Part shown: piece by piece, positions 36,955 through 45,764 of the stretch
How the letters are laid out: each line of letters begins with the position of its first letter
Position numbering within the stretch: position 1 is the stretch's first letter
NCBI GenBank assembly: GCA_040506705.1
Contig: JBEVWG010000054.1
Coordinates: 1-64,000 of the forward strand
From: Thiodiazotropha sp040506705
Lineage (GTDB): Bacteria > Pseudomonadota > Gammaproteobacteria > Chromatiales > Chromatiaceae
DNA length: 64,000 bases
Direction: 5' to 3'
The notes under the pieces: generated by a model
What the model saw: the letters and a program-made list of their open reading frames with translations, nothing else
What the model was told of the DNA's origin: nothing
The model's database searches: none
Translations under genes and position numbers: made by a program

Positions 36955-37206
36955 TCAGCCTACCCCGCAACCCCCACTTGGACAGCCACCAGTGGCGCAT
37001 GGCGGCACTGAATCACTACTCACTCCGCCAATAATTACATTTCCTCCGGTAGCGAGTCGTTTAACCGGAGTCTCAGAGGGTGTATCACCCGGTTCGATAC
37101 CAGCCTTAGTACAGAGCTCACCCCAATTGAGAATCTCTTCACTCATTCGATGGCTGACCTCAACCACCCGGCTGTTGGCTTCACATCTATAGTCATAAGT
37201 AGGCAT
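36955..37206 (-). CDS. FmdB-like small protein with degenerate zinc ribbon
   Basis: An 83-aa protein starting MPTYDYRCEANSRVVEV. This matches the FmdB regulatory/zinc-ribbon family start, where CxxC normally follows the YRC; here the second Cys is Asn11. Remaining cysteines are at 32, 70, 75 and 80. The C-terminus is Gly/Cys-rich (PCATGGCPSGGCGVG). The function of the family is poorly known. Confidence 0.7.
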   Translation of the reverse strand: MPTYDYRCEANSRVVEVSHRMSEEILNWGELCTKAGIEPGDTPSETPVKRLATGGNVIIGGVSSDSVPPCATGGCPSGGCGVG

Positions 37207-37280
37207 AGGATTCTCCAGTTGTGGTCAAAATATTTTTTGCCGGGGTAAATAGATCATGCAACAAACACCATCAGGATCAT

Positions 37281-37715
37281 TTAATCCACCAATCTCGCGT
37301 AAAGATGTCCTTTGAATTCAGCACCATTACCATCTTCACAAGGTATCGTGGATATTGCCGTAAGACGAGCCTTACCCTTCTCTTTCAAACCTGAAAGGAA
37401 TGTTTCAAACTCATCTTTGTCAATTTGGCAATCGGCAACAATATCCCCAACCACTGGCTTGAGATAGTTGATCTCACCTGTCGCCATAACCAAATCGCTA
37501 TTAGCAGGTAGCCGTGATTGCACCAATCCCCAGGCTGCCAGGGTAGCAATGGCGTAGAGTGATCCGGCAAAAGCTGTTCCATGAATATTTTGGTTTTGCT
37601 CACTCCTTCCAAAAACCGTGATGCGGTTTGTTGACAGGGAAAGCACACGAAAATCCATGTGTTCCGATAGAGGAATACCTTCTCTGATTTTCCCTTCAAG
37701 CTCTGATTTATTCAT
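37281..37715 (-). CDS. Hotdog-fold thioesterase, YiiD C-terminal type
   Basis: A 144-aa single-domain protein. The hotdog helix segment NIHGTAFAGSLYAIATLAAWGL (about residues 43-64) and ATGEINYLKPVVGD match the putative thioesterase domain found at the C-terminus of YiiD. It starts in a four-base overlap with the matB stop, so it is translated together with matB. An acyl-CoA hydrolase that trims side products or recycles CoA fits the context, but the substrate cannot be read from the sequence. Confidence 0.75.
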   Translation of the reverse strand: MNKSELEGKIREGIPLSEHMDFRVLSLSTNRITVFGRSEQNQNIHGTAFAGSLYAIATLAAWGLVQSRLPANSDLVMATGEINYLKPVVGDIVADCQIDKDEFETFLSGLKEKGKARLTAISTIPCEDGNGAEFKGHLYARLVD

Positions 37716-39241
37716 GAATTTGAAAAACTGCTTTTATAAGTATCACGCAACTGCGCCTTTTGAACTTTCCCCATAGTATTACGGGGTAACTCATCAACAA
37801 AAAATACAAGCTTGGGTTGTTTGAAACGAGCTAACCGTCCCTGCAATGGCTCAATGATATCCTGCTCACTCAGATCACGACTCCCATCAACCACCACTAT
37901 AGCAGCCACACTTTCACCAAAATCAGGATGAGGTACACCGACAACAGCAGATTCATCGACACCGGGGATCTCATCAATCTCAGACTCAATCTCTTTTGGA
38001 TAGATATTATAGCCACCGGAAATAATCAGATCCTTTGCTCGTCCAACTATACTGATGCGACCTTCTCTATCCATGATGGCGTTATCACCGGAAATAAACC
38101 ACCCATCCTGACGAAACTCTGCTGCGGTTTTCTCTGGCATTTGCCAATAACCTTTAAAAACATTTGGCCCTTTTAACTCCAACACGCCTGTTTCACCACG
38201 AGCTAATTCACCGCCTTCATTGTCGGCAATACGCACTGAGACCCCTGGAAGCGGAAAGCCGACTGTACCGGCCAAACGTTCGCCGTCGTAAGGATTGGAG
38301 GTGATCATTCCAGCCTCAGTCATACCGTAGCGTTCCAGAATGCGAAACCCGGTTCGCGCTTCAAATTCACGATGCGTTTCAGCAAGCAACGGCGCTGAAC
38401 CAGAAATAAACAGCCGCATCCTGTTACATAATTCAGGAGTTAATCTGGGATCACTCAGCAGGCGAGTGTAAAAGGTTGGTACCCCCATCATTACGGAACA
38501 ATCCGGAAGACGCTCTACCACTTGTTGCAGATCGAACTTCGCTAAAAAGTGTACAGTGGAACCACCAAGAAGTGCGCAGTGCAGGGCGACAAATAGACCA
38601 TGCACATGAAACACAGGCAAGGCGTGCAACAAAACATCTTTTTCGTCATGCCAATGCCAATAGTCATGTAGCACCTCTGCATTCGCCCGAAGGTTATCAT
38701 GGGACAGCATAGCTCCCTTGGATCGACCTGTCGTACCTGAGGTGTAAAGTATGGCGGCTAATTCATCAGCTTCTCTCACTACAACTTCTGCCGAGGCATC
38801 TAACTCTTCAAGGCCCTCTAAAAGATCACCAGCACCCTCACTATCCATTGTGCGTATGTGAGGTACGTCACACTCTTGAGCTAAACCTAAAAGTGTTTTT
38901 TGTGATTCAGGCTGGCAGACAAAAAGCTGTGGTTTTGCATCGCTAATAAAGTAGCTGATTTCAGCTGACGTATAAGCTGTATTGAGAGGGATGTATATTG
39001 CACCAACTCTCAAGCAGGCAAGATAGAGCAGTACTGATTCAGGGGATTTATCCACTTGAACCATAACCCGGTCGCCTGGTGTGACGCCGAGTTGCAACAG
39101 TCGCGTGGCATATTTTCCTGCGAACTCATCCAATTCCGAGTACAACAGAGGGGGTCTGCCTGGCGTTAATAGAAAGGGACGATCACCCGCATCGAGAAAG
39201 CGATCACCAACGAGTCGAAGATATAGATTTTGGTTTTTCAT
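37712..39241 (-). CDS. matB: Malonyl-CoA synthetase, MatB-type AMP-forming ligase
   Basis: A 509-aa ANL-superfamily ligase. The ATP loop ILYTSGTTGRSKGAMLSH (about residues 166-183), the adenylate motif ERYGMTEAGMITSNPYDGERLAGTVG and the C-terminal lysine region PRNTMGKVQKAQLR are in order. MMGVPTFYTRLL and TSNPYDG are closer to MatB/malonyl-CoA synthetase than to general acyl-CoA ligases. It would activate malonate to malonyl-CoA. It diverges from dctPQM and shares a 298-bp control region. Confidence 0.85.
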   Translation of the reverse strand: MKNQNLYLRLVGDRFLDAGDRPFLLTPGRPPLLYSELDEFAGKYATRLLQLGVTPGDRVMVQVDKSPESVLLYLACLRVGAIYIPLNTAYTSAEISYFISDAKPQLFVCQPESQKTLLGLAQECDVPHIRTMDSEGAGDLLEGLEELDASAEVVVREADELAAILYTSGTTGRSKGAMLSHDNLRANAEVLHDYWHWHDEKDVLLHALPVFHVHGLFVALHCALLGGSTVHFLAKFDLQQVVERLPDCSVMMGVPTFYTRLLSDPRLTPELCNRMRLFISGSAPLLAETHREFEARTGFRILERYGMTEAGMITSNPYDGERLAGTVGFPLPGVSVRIADNEGGELARGETGVLELKGPNVFKGYWQMPEKTAAEFRQDGWFISGDNAIMDREGRISIVGRAKDLIISGGYNIYPKEIESEIDEIPGVDESAVVGVPHPDFGESVAAIVVVDGSRDLSEQDIIEPLQGRLARFKQPKLVFFVDELPRNTMGKVQKAQLRDTYKSSFSNS

Positions 39242-39454
39242 ATCATTAAATAACTGAAAGCGGCTTGACTGGTATGATAACGGACTATAGATTATGGGCC
39301 ATTGCTCTAGGCTGTTGAATTAAAAAAACAAAGGAACACGGTCATAACTATAAGGCCATGGAGGATTTTGCTCTCTTCACGTTCTCGTACTATATAGGTA
39401 AAACGATCATCGTGACATTGCGCAACCCGGTGCGATCCGCACACAAAAAAGGAA

Positions 39455-39486
39455 GATCTTAAGTATCTGCACAACATCTCTTAAGT
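39455..39486. promoter_or_regulatory. Possible operator: paired CTTAAG sites before dctP
   Basis: Two CTTAAG palindromes (39458-39463 and 39480-39485), each within a similar ATCT(T/C)TTAAGT-like context, are 22 bp apart, about two helical turns. They lie 55-80 bases before the dctP start in the divergent matB-dctP region. No regulator gene is adjacent, so this is a suggestion only. Confidence 0.3.
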
Positions 39487-39539
39487 TCAACTGGAAAATT
39501 TCAATAATCACAAATCTAAAACAGCAAGGAGTATACCCC

Positions 39540-40538
39540 ATGTACGTATCAAAGCTACTGACCGCTGCAACTCTGGCAGCAGGCCTCACTATGGCTGGCG
39601 GCAGCGCATCCGCTGTGGACTTTAAGGCTTCTCACCAATGGCCTGGTGGCAAAGGTGACATCCGCGATGAAATGGTTCAGATCATTGCCCGTCATATGAA
39701 TGACAATGATACCGGCGTTAAGATCAAAGTCTATCCAGGCAAGAGCCTTTACAAACCTAAAGAGCAGTGGGGTGCCATGACCAAAGGAAGGCTCGATATC
39801 ACCGCTTTTCCGTTGGCCTATGCTGGTGGCCGACATCCTGAATTCAATCTGACGTTGATGCCTGGACTGGTTAAAAATCATGATCATGCATTACGTTTAA
39901 ATGACTCTCCTTTTATGCAAGAGATCAAGAAGGTCATGGATCAAGCTGGCGTTATGGTTCTGGCTGATACCTGGCTCGCTGGCGGCTTTGTCTCTAAAGG
40001 CGAGTGTATCCTCGAACCTAAAGATGTTAAAGGCATGAAGTTCCGTGCAGCAGGCAAGGCCTTCAACCAGATGCTGGAAGCTGCTGGTGCGACCATCACC
40101 TCAATGCCCTCTTCAGAGATCTACTCAGGTCTGCAGACAGGTGTTTTAGATGGCGCCAATACTTCATCATCCTCACTTGTCTCCTATCGAATCTATGAGC
40201 AGGTGAAGTGTCTTACCGCGCCAGGTGCAAACGCATTGTGGTTCATGTATGAACCTATTCTTATGGCCAAGAAGAGTTTCGACAAGTTAACACCTGAGCA
40301 ACAGAAAGAGTTGCAGAAAGCTGCGGATGAAGCAGAGAAGTTTGCTTCCGACGCAGCTAAAGGCGCAGATCAAAAACTGATCGATGCCTATAAGAAAGCT
40401 GGCGTAAAGGTTGTTGAAATGAGTGCAGAACAAGCAGCCCTTTGGCGTGATATCGCCGACACCTCCAGCTACAAAGCATTTGCTGACAATGTAGAAGGTG
40501 GAAGAGGCTTGTTGGACATGGCTCTGTCTGTCGAATAG
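39540..40538 (+). CDS. dctP: TRAP transporter solute-binding protein, likely malonate
   Basis: A 332-aa periplasmic protein with a signal peptide (residues 1-25, cleavage after SASA). AAGGAG precedes the ATG. The DctP signature is clear: GMKFRAAGKAFNQMLEAAGA with the carboxylate-binding Arg, then SSEIYSGLQTGVLDGAN. DctP proteins deliver carboxylic acids to the DctQM permease. Malonate is inferred as substrate from matB and malonyl-CoA decarboxylase on either side; S. meliloti MatPQM is a known malonate TRAP system. Confidence 0.9.
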   Translation: MYVSKLLTAATLAAGLTMAGGSASAVDFKASHQWPGGKGDIRDEMVQIIARHMNDNDTGVKIKVYPGKSLYKPKEQWGAMTKGRLDITAFPLAYAGGRHPEFNLTLMPGLVKNHDHALRLNDSPFMQEIKKVMDQAGVMVLADTWLAGGFVSKGECILEPKDVKGMKFRAAGKAFNQMLEAAGATITSMPSSEIYSGLQTGVLDGANTSSSSLVSYRIYEQVKCLTAPGANALWFMYEPILMAKKSFDKLTPEQQKELQKAADEAEKFASDAAKGADQKLIDAYKKAGVKVVEMSAEQAALWRDIADTSSYKAFADNVEGGRGLLDMALSVE

Positions 40539-40549
40539 TCGAGTTGTAT

Positions 40550-40577
40550 AGACCTTCCCTGACTGAAGGGAAGGTCT
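40550..40577 (+). terminator. Perfect 11-bp hairpin between dctP and dctQ
   Basis: A stem of eleven uninterrupted pairs (40550-40560 with 40567-40577) encloses a six-base loop GACTGA and is followed by ACTGTTTCC, a weak T tract. This gives a leaky terminator or an mRNA stabiliser that would keep the binding protein in excess over the permease. Confidence 0.75.
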
Positions 40578-40644
40578 ACTGTTTCCTGTAATCTGCATGA
40601 TTCGCAATTGATGATTGCATAATCACTAACTGGTAATAATCACA

Positions 40645-41172
40645 ATGGTGATATTTCTCAGATTCGTTGAAGGCTTATCCAAGCTGTTGGGTTATTTCGC
40701 CGCAATATTACTTGTCATAGCTGTTCTGGTTGTTTGCCAAATGGTCTTCAATCGCTTCGTATTGAATCTTCCAACCTCCTGGCAGACCGAGTTCGTCACT
40801 TATGCCTTGTTGGCATCAACATTTCTTGGCGCACCCTGGGTTTTGTTAACCCGCGGCCATGTCAATGTCGAGCTGATCCCTTTGATGCTGGGTCATCGCG
40901 GAAGAGTGTTCCTTGCTTTCTTCGCATATAGCCTTTCAACCATTCTCTGTATTGTTTTGACCTGGTACAGCTTCAAGTTCTGGCATGAAGCCTGGGAAGC
41001 AGGATGGTCATCAGATACTATTTGGGGACCAAAGCTCTGGAAAGCCTACCTGGCAATGCCGATAGGTTTCTTTGCCATCAGCCTGCAATACCTGGCCGAC
41101 CTGATCTGCCTGATCAATGGAGAAGAGCACCCCTTTGGCATTGAGCCAACAACACCTCCAGAGGCCTCATAA
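40645..41172 (+). CDS. dctQ: TRAP transporter small permease DctQ
   Basis: A 175-aa protein with four membrane helices and the DctQ signature WQTEFVTYALLASTFLGAPWVL. Its TAA stop overlaps the dctM ATG by one base. Length and order are typical of tripartite TRAP systems. Confidence 0.92.
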   Translation: MVIFLRFVEGLSKLLGYFAAILLVIAVLVVCQMVFNRFVLNLPTSWQTEFVTYALLASTFLGAPWVLLTRGHVNVELIPLMLGHRGRVFLAFFAYSLSTILCIVLTWYSFKFWHEAWEAGWSSDTIWGPKLWKAYLAMPIGFFAISLQYLADLICLINGEEHPFGIEPTTPPEAS

Positions 41173-42488
41173 TGGATCCGTTAACATTAGGAGGTCTATC
41201 TGCTCTCTGTTTGATCGTGCTATTGCTTAGCGGTATGCCTGTAGCATTTGCACTCGGTTTCACTGCAATCCTGTTTCTGCTGATTTACGATGGTATCGGT
41301 GCCTTTGATGTGGTTGCTGATACCCTGTTTGCGTCCCTGGACGAATTTGCCCTGCTCTCGATTCCAATGTTTCTTTTGATGGGAGCAGCAATCGCCGCCT
41401 CCCGTGCCGGTGCGGATCTCTATGAAGCACTTGATCGCTGGCTCTACAAAGTACCCGGTGGATTACTGATTTCAAATATTGGTGCATGCGGTATCTTTGC
41501 CGCACTGACAGGATCATCACCTGCGACCTGTGCCGCGATTGGTAAAATGGGTATACCTGAAATGCGCAAGCGGGGTTATCCCGCAAGCCTTGCGACAGGC
41601 TCTATTGCTGCCGGCGGCACCCTGGGCATTCTGATCCCGCCCTCAATAACCATGATCGTATATGGCATCTCAACCGAAACCTCCATCGGTCGACTGTTCG
41701 CAGCCGGTTTGCTACCCGGCCTGATGCTGATTGGTCTGTTTATCGGCTGGTCGCTGTTTTACACCAACTTAAAGGGTTATAGATTTACTGAAAAGGACAA
41801 GCACTTCAGCTTGCGCGAAAAGTTGGTCGTACTGCCTAAGGTAATCCCCTTTCTGATCATTATCGTGCTTGTTCTCTGGGCACTGTATGGTGGCGTTGCA
41901 ACACCATCAGAAGCATCTGGTGTAGGCGCACTGATCTGTATCCTGCTGGTAATGATTATTTATAAGGTCTGGCGTCCCAGAAATCTTTGGGAGATCGTTG
42001 GCTCTGCTACCCGAGAATCAGTAATGCTGATGATGATCATCGGTATGGCGGGTCTATTCAGCTTCATGATGTCAAACCTCTATATTGCTCAAGGCATCAC
42101 CGAATATATTGCTGCTCAGGATCTCTCTCCCTGGATGTTGATGTTGTATGTCAATATATTCCTGCTGGTCGCCGGTTTCTTTCTGCCTCCAGTCGCCGTG
42201 ATACTGATGACATCCCCCACTTTGGTTCCGATTGTCATACAGGCAGGTTTCGATCCAATCTGGTTTGGTGTGATGTTAACACTCAATATGGAAGTGGGAC
42301 TGATCACACCACCTGTTGGCCTGAATCTGTATGTCATCAACGGTATCGTACCGGACGTTGACCTGAAAACCGTTTTGATCGGCGCCCTCCCCTTCATGCT
42401 GTGCATTATGATTGGTATTGGATTGTTGATTCTGTTTCCTGAAATTGCACTTTGGCTACCAGAAGTGTTGATGGGAGTAGCTCAGTGA
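41172..42488 (+). CDS. dctM: TRAP transporter large permease DctM
   Basis: A 438-aa transport subunit with about 12 helices. Family stretches include LLSIPMFLLMGAAIA, the repeated helix-hairpin glycine motifs and GGTLGILIPPSITMIVYG. Couples sodium entry to uptake of the acid. Its stop overlaps the GTG start of the decarboxylase by three bases, which ties the catabolic gene to the transporter. Confidence 0.95.
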   Translation: MDPLTLGGLSALCLIVLLLSGMPVAFALGFTAILFLLIYDGIGAFDVVADTLFASLDEFALLSIPMFLLMGAAIAASRAGADLYEALDRWLYKVPGGLLISNIGACGIFAALTGSSPATCAAIGKMGIPEMRKRGYPASLATGSIAAGGTLGILIPPSITMIVYGISTETSIGRLFAAGLLPGLMLIGLFIGWSLFYTNLKGYRFTEKDKHFSLREKLVVLPKVIPFLIIIVLVLWALYGGVATPSEASGVGALICILLVMIIYKVWRPRNLWEIVGSATRESVMLMMIIGMAGLFSFMMSNLYIAQGITEYIAAQDLSPWMLMLYVNIFLLVAGFFLPPVAVILMTSPTLVPIVIQAGFDPIWFGVMLTLNMEVGLITPPVGLNLYVINGIVPDVDLKTVLIGALPFMLCIMIGIGLLILFPEIALWLPEVLMGVAQ

Positions 42489-43879
42489 GTGCACTTGGCT
42501 GGCTAGAGCGTATGCTCAACAGCGTCGCCGATCATGGCATGGAGCTGATCGGCCTGAAGGAACGCGGCAATCATGACCCGTCGGATTCTGAATTATGCCA
42601 CCGTCTGGTTGACGGCATGGGTGAAGCATCAAATATTGCTCTGGCAAGAGAGATCCTGCAGCGATGGCAAGAGATGGACAGTGAGCAGCGCCTGACTTTC
42701 CTGCAAATGATAGCTGTTGAGTTCGATCCTGATCCGGTGGAGATCCAGCAGGCAGCCCAAGCCTATCAATCCCGTGATCCTGACAGCCTGAAGCGCCTGT
42801 TGGATATAAGTGAACCACCACGACAGGAGCTATTCAGGCGTCTCAACATGGCCCCAGGCGCCACCGCAATATTAGTCACCATGCGAGCCGAACTGCTTCA
42901 AATTCTGCGTCAGCAGCCTGAGCTGAAGGGGGTCGACTATGACATGCGCCACTTATTGTCTTCCTGGTTCAATCGAGGCTTTCTTCATCTGGAACGTATC
43001 GATTGGAATACCTCAGCATCAATTCTTGAGAAGTTGATTTGCTATGAAGTCGTCCACCCCATGCAAGGATGGGAGGACTTACGCCGCCGCCTGGCCGAGG
43101 ACAGGCGTTGTTTTGCCTTCTTTCACCCGGCACTACCTCAAGACCCACTAATCTTTGTCGAGGTGGCATTAACCCGGGAGATCAGTGATTCAGTAACCAG
43201 CCTAGTCGATCCGGAAGAGCCTCTGACAGAGACTGGATCTGTTGACACGGCAGTATTCTACTCGATCAATAATGCCTTAAAGGGTTTGCGTGGCATCAGC
43301 TTTGGTAATTTCCTGATCAAACAGGTTGTCAGTGAACTCAAGGAAGAGTTTCCCGGCCTGGAACGATTTGTCACCCTATCGCCAATACCAAGACTGCGCA
43401 ACAGCCTGCTAAAATTACAAACCTCAAATATCAGTAACATTTCGCTTGAAGATCTTGAACTGGTACTGGGTAGCCGAAAGCAACAACTTCTGGCGTTAAC
43501 TGAGAGTGACACCCCCTTTGAGGCACTCGATAAATTAACCACTGAGCAGATCCAGAAAGCAGAAAACAGATGGCTTGCTGAGACTCTGAACGATCTGGTT
43601 CTGTTCTATCTCGTTTTCCTAAAAAAAGGCGATCATGCTTACGAACCTGTCGCCCATTTTCACTTATCCAATGGGGCAAGGCTGGAGAGAATCAATATAG
43701 TCGCCAATCCCTCCGAGCAAGGAATACGGGAGTCATGGGGTTGCATGGTCAACTATCGGTATGAAGAGTCTGATCTGGTCGCCAATCATGAATCCTACCT
43801 CTGTAGTGGAGATATTGCGTTGTCATCAGAGTTGGATCAACGCCTGAAACATCTGAAAACAGTACTACAGAGAGACTAG
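42485..43879 (+). CDS. matA: Malonyl-CoA decarboxylase, GTG start
   Basis: A 464-aa enzyme releasing CO2 from malonyl-CoA to give acetyl-CoA. The N-terminal helical domain and C-terminal GNAT-like catalytic domain are both present. Catalytic-domain signatures are ISFGNFLIKQVVSELKEE, FVTLSPIPRL (conserved Ser) and PVAHFHLSNGARLERIN (conserved His). The GTG at 42485 has GGGAG seven bases upstream and overlaps the dctM stop (GTGA), so I prefer it to the in-frame ATG 33 bases earlier inside dctM. The stop codon TAG coincides with the end of the inserted element that follows. Confidence 0.92.
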   Translation: MSALGWLERMLNSVADHGMELIGLKERGNHDPSDSELCHRLVDGMGEASNIALAREILQRWQEMDSEQRLTFLQMIAVEFDPDPVEIQQAAQAYQSRDPDSLKRLLDISEPPRQELFRRLNMAPGATAILVTMRAELLQILRQQPELKGVDYDMRHLLSSWFNRGFLHLERIDWNTSASILEKLICYEVVHPMQGWEDLRRRLAEDRRCFAFFHPALPQDPLIFVEVALTREISDSVTSLVDPEEPLTETGSVDTAVFYSINNALKGLRGISFGNFLIKQVVSELKEEFPGLERFVTLSPIPRLRNSLLKLQTSNISNISLEDLELVLGSRKQQLLALTESDTPFEALDKLTTEQIQKAENRWLAETLNDLVLFYLVFLKKGDHAYEPVAHFHLSNGARLERINIVANPSEQGIRESWGCMVNYRYEESDLVANHESYLCSGDIALSSELDQRLKHLKTVLQRD

Positions 43880-44147
43880 GGCCTGTTAACACTAATCGAA
43901 TCGGCCCTGTTGCCCCTGAAAAAAGCGCCAATCAAGGCGCGAGGAGAGAGGTTTGGTCACTCCAAATGAACGACGAGCAACGCCTAGTGGTGCTTTTTCA
44001 GGGGTAACCCGAAGGGCAGAGGCTATTTTTCCGCCCAGCGGCGTTATCATTCGCTCATGTAGAATAACTACACTTCGCTTATTCTGCCTTGCTGGAGGAA
44101 AAAACAGTCTCAGCAGGGCCGATTCGATTAGTGTTAACAGGCCCTAG
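43876..44147. mobile_element. 272-bp MITE with perfect 34-bp terminal inverted repeats
   Basis: Positions 43876-43909 and 44114-44147 are exact reverse complements over 34 bases. The tips read CTAGGGCCTGTTAACAC. CTAG at both ends is either the duplicated target or part of the repeat, since it is palindromic; a TA duplication is the other reading. Inside, CCCCTGAAAAA near 43914 and its complement near 44000 form a second inverted pair. No transposase is encoded, so it needs a helper in trans, possibly IS5- or IS630-like. Identical ends suggest a recent insertion. It separates the decarboxylase stop from the permease ATG by exactly its own length. Confidence 0.88.
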
Positions 44148-44148
44148 T

Positions 44149-44937
44149 ATGGACTTAGTGGCGCTGCTCGTGGCGGGTGCCCTGGCTGGTACTGCGGCAG
44201 GACTGCTCGGCATCGGCGGGGGAGTTATTATCGTGCCGGTTCTATCTCTGGTATTCGAAGCCAAAGGGGTAGCGCCAGAGATCATTATCAAAGTTGCTGT
44301 GGGTACATCCCTGGCAACCATTGCAGTAACGGCCATTTCATCAATTTGGGCTCACCACCGACGTGGCGCAGTACGCTGGAGCCTGGTCAGAACCATGACA
44401 CCAGGGGTTGTTATCGGTTCACTGTTTGGAGCTTGGTTGGCTGACATCATCCCTGGATACTGGCTGACACTGGGTTTCATTGCATTCCTTACACTGGTCT
44501 CACTACAAATGGCGATCGGCCCGGTCTCAGCTGGCAGAGATCTACCAGGGCCCCGTGCCTTACAGGGTGTTTCAGCAACTGTTGGTTGCATATCTGCATT
44601 GATGGGTATCGGTGGAGGTGCGCTGCATGTCCCCTATCTGAGCTGGCGTGGCGTGGCGCTTAAACAGGCAATCGCCACAGCCGCAGCGATTGGATTCCCT
44701 TTGGCACTGGCTTCTACAGCTGGGTTTATAGTCACAGGACTGGATGAAACAGAGCTACCACTGCACAGCATTGGCTACATCAATCTACCTGCATTTTCAG
44801 GTGTGGTTGCCGCTAGCTTCCTGTTTGCCCCCCTAGGTGCCCGTCTGGCGCATCAACTGCCAGAGCAATTGATCAAGCGTCTGTTCGCACTGTTTCTATT
44901 TGTACTGGCCCTGAGAATGGCCTTTAAAATGCTTTAA
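44149..44937 (+). CDS. TauE/SafE-family anion permease
   Basis: A 262-aa membrane protein with about eight helices in two repeats. The family glycine motifs AGTAAGLLGIGGGVIIVPVL and GCISALMGIGGGALHVPYL mark each repeat. Family members export sulfite, sulfoacetate or other organic anions, and some are importers. The ATG (44149) begins one base after the inserted element; the longer frame starting at 44089 lies inside the element. The only ribosome-like AGG is provided by the element end, seven bases upstream. Before insertion the gene followed the decarboxylase stop by a single base. Confidence 0.88.
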   Translation: MDLVALLVAGALAGTAAGLLGIGGGVIIVPVLSLVFEAKGVAPEIIIKVAVGTSLATIAVTAISSIWAHHRRGAVRWSLVRTMTPGVVIGSLFGAWLADIIPGYWLTLGFIAFLTLVSLQMAIGPVSAGRDLPGPRALQGVSATVGCISALMGIGGGALHVPYLSWRGVALKQAIATAAAIGFPLALASTAGFIVTGLDETELPLHSIGYINLPAFSGVVAASFLFAPLGARLAHQLPEQLIKRLFALFLFVLALRMAFKML

Positions 44938-45026
44938 GTCACCTCTGCATAGGTCACGGTCGAAGAAATTTCGAAGCAAAGCTATTTAGAGTTGCCTTCT
45001 TTATAATCGGCTGCCAGTGAGAAGGA

Positions 45027-45764
45027 TCACTCAACAACGATGCGGGCATTAAGCGGCTGTATCGGACGGTTATTATCATGCGCCATGATTTCGACAAACT
45101 TATCCAATTGTTGCTTTGAGACTGATTGAATCGATTTCATCACATACCATTCAACACCTTCGGTACAGGGAGGGGTTGTGAGAGAACCATTGAAGCGATA
45201 GTAATCTCTATTGGTTGACATTAAACGAGCTGCATCGACTGGTACAGATAGTTGATTTTTCTTACCCGCTTCTTCTGGCATGAAAGCCCATGCTTTTTCC
45301 AGTTCCTGGTGCTGTTCCCCTACGCTATACATGATAGCGATAACTGCCAGGTTCCCCTCCTTGCCTGAGTGAACAAAATGAGCCTCCATAGGGAAAGACC
45401 TGCCCATGATTCTATTTTCACTCGGGGCATGAAAGTGAAACTGCTTAAGCTCAAAAGTCTTGCCACCAATCTCGATTTTGCTACCTGGTTGATAATTGAC
45501 TTTAATGGTATGACCATTATTGACAACACTATCGCCAAGGCTTGCATATTTGATACTCAATTCGGGCAATTCACCCTCAACCATGCCGGTCAGGTCAATT
45601 GGTGATTGATTAAGCCCTTGAGAACAGGAGATATAGTCAGAAGAGATAGCTCCCCAATGGTCAGGGCCATCATGGCCCGCATAACTCCAATGCGCCTGCT
45701 CAGATGCGATGAGATGAGTAGAACATAGCAGTCCGGCAACAAAGAAAATTCGATATCGATCCAT
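45027..45764 (-). CDS. Alpha-type carbonic anhydrase, periplasmic
   Basis: A 245-aa protein with signal peptide (residues 1-20, LIA-SEQ cleavage). The zinc histidines are at 110, 112 (QFHFHAPSEN) and 129 (EAHFVHSG), and the conserved loop FNGSLTTPPCTEGVEWYV is intact. It interconverts CO2 and bicarbonate in the periplasm. I start at MDRYRIFF because GGAG lies nine bases upstream; the next ATG upstream abuts the GGAG. A stand-alone gene with its promoter in the long spacer to the right. Confidence 0.93.
   Translation of the reverse strand: MDRYRIFFVAGLLCSTHLIASEQAHWSYAGHDGPDHWGAISSDYISCSQGLNQSPIDLTGMVEGELPELSIKYASLGDSVVNNGHTIKVNYQPGSKIEIGGKTFELKQFHFHAPSENRIMGRSFPMEAHFVHSGKEGNLAVIAIMYSVGEQHQELEKAWAFMPEEAGKKNQLSVPVDAARLMSTNRDYYRFNGSLTTPPCTEGVEWYVMKSIQSVSKQQLDKFVEIMAHDNNRPIQPLNARIVVE

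Noticed and set aside
44089..44148. TauE/SafE start inside the inserted element
   Set aside because: The first 20 residues would be encoded by the element; the hydrophobic family start is at 44149.
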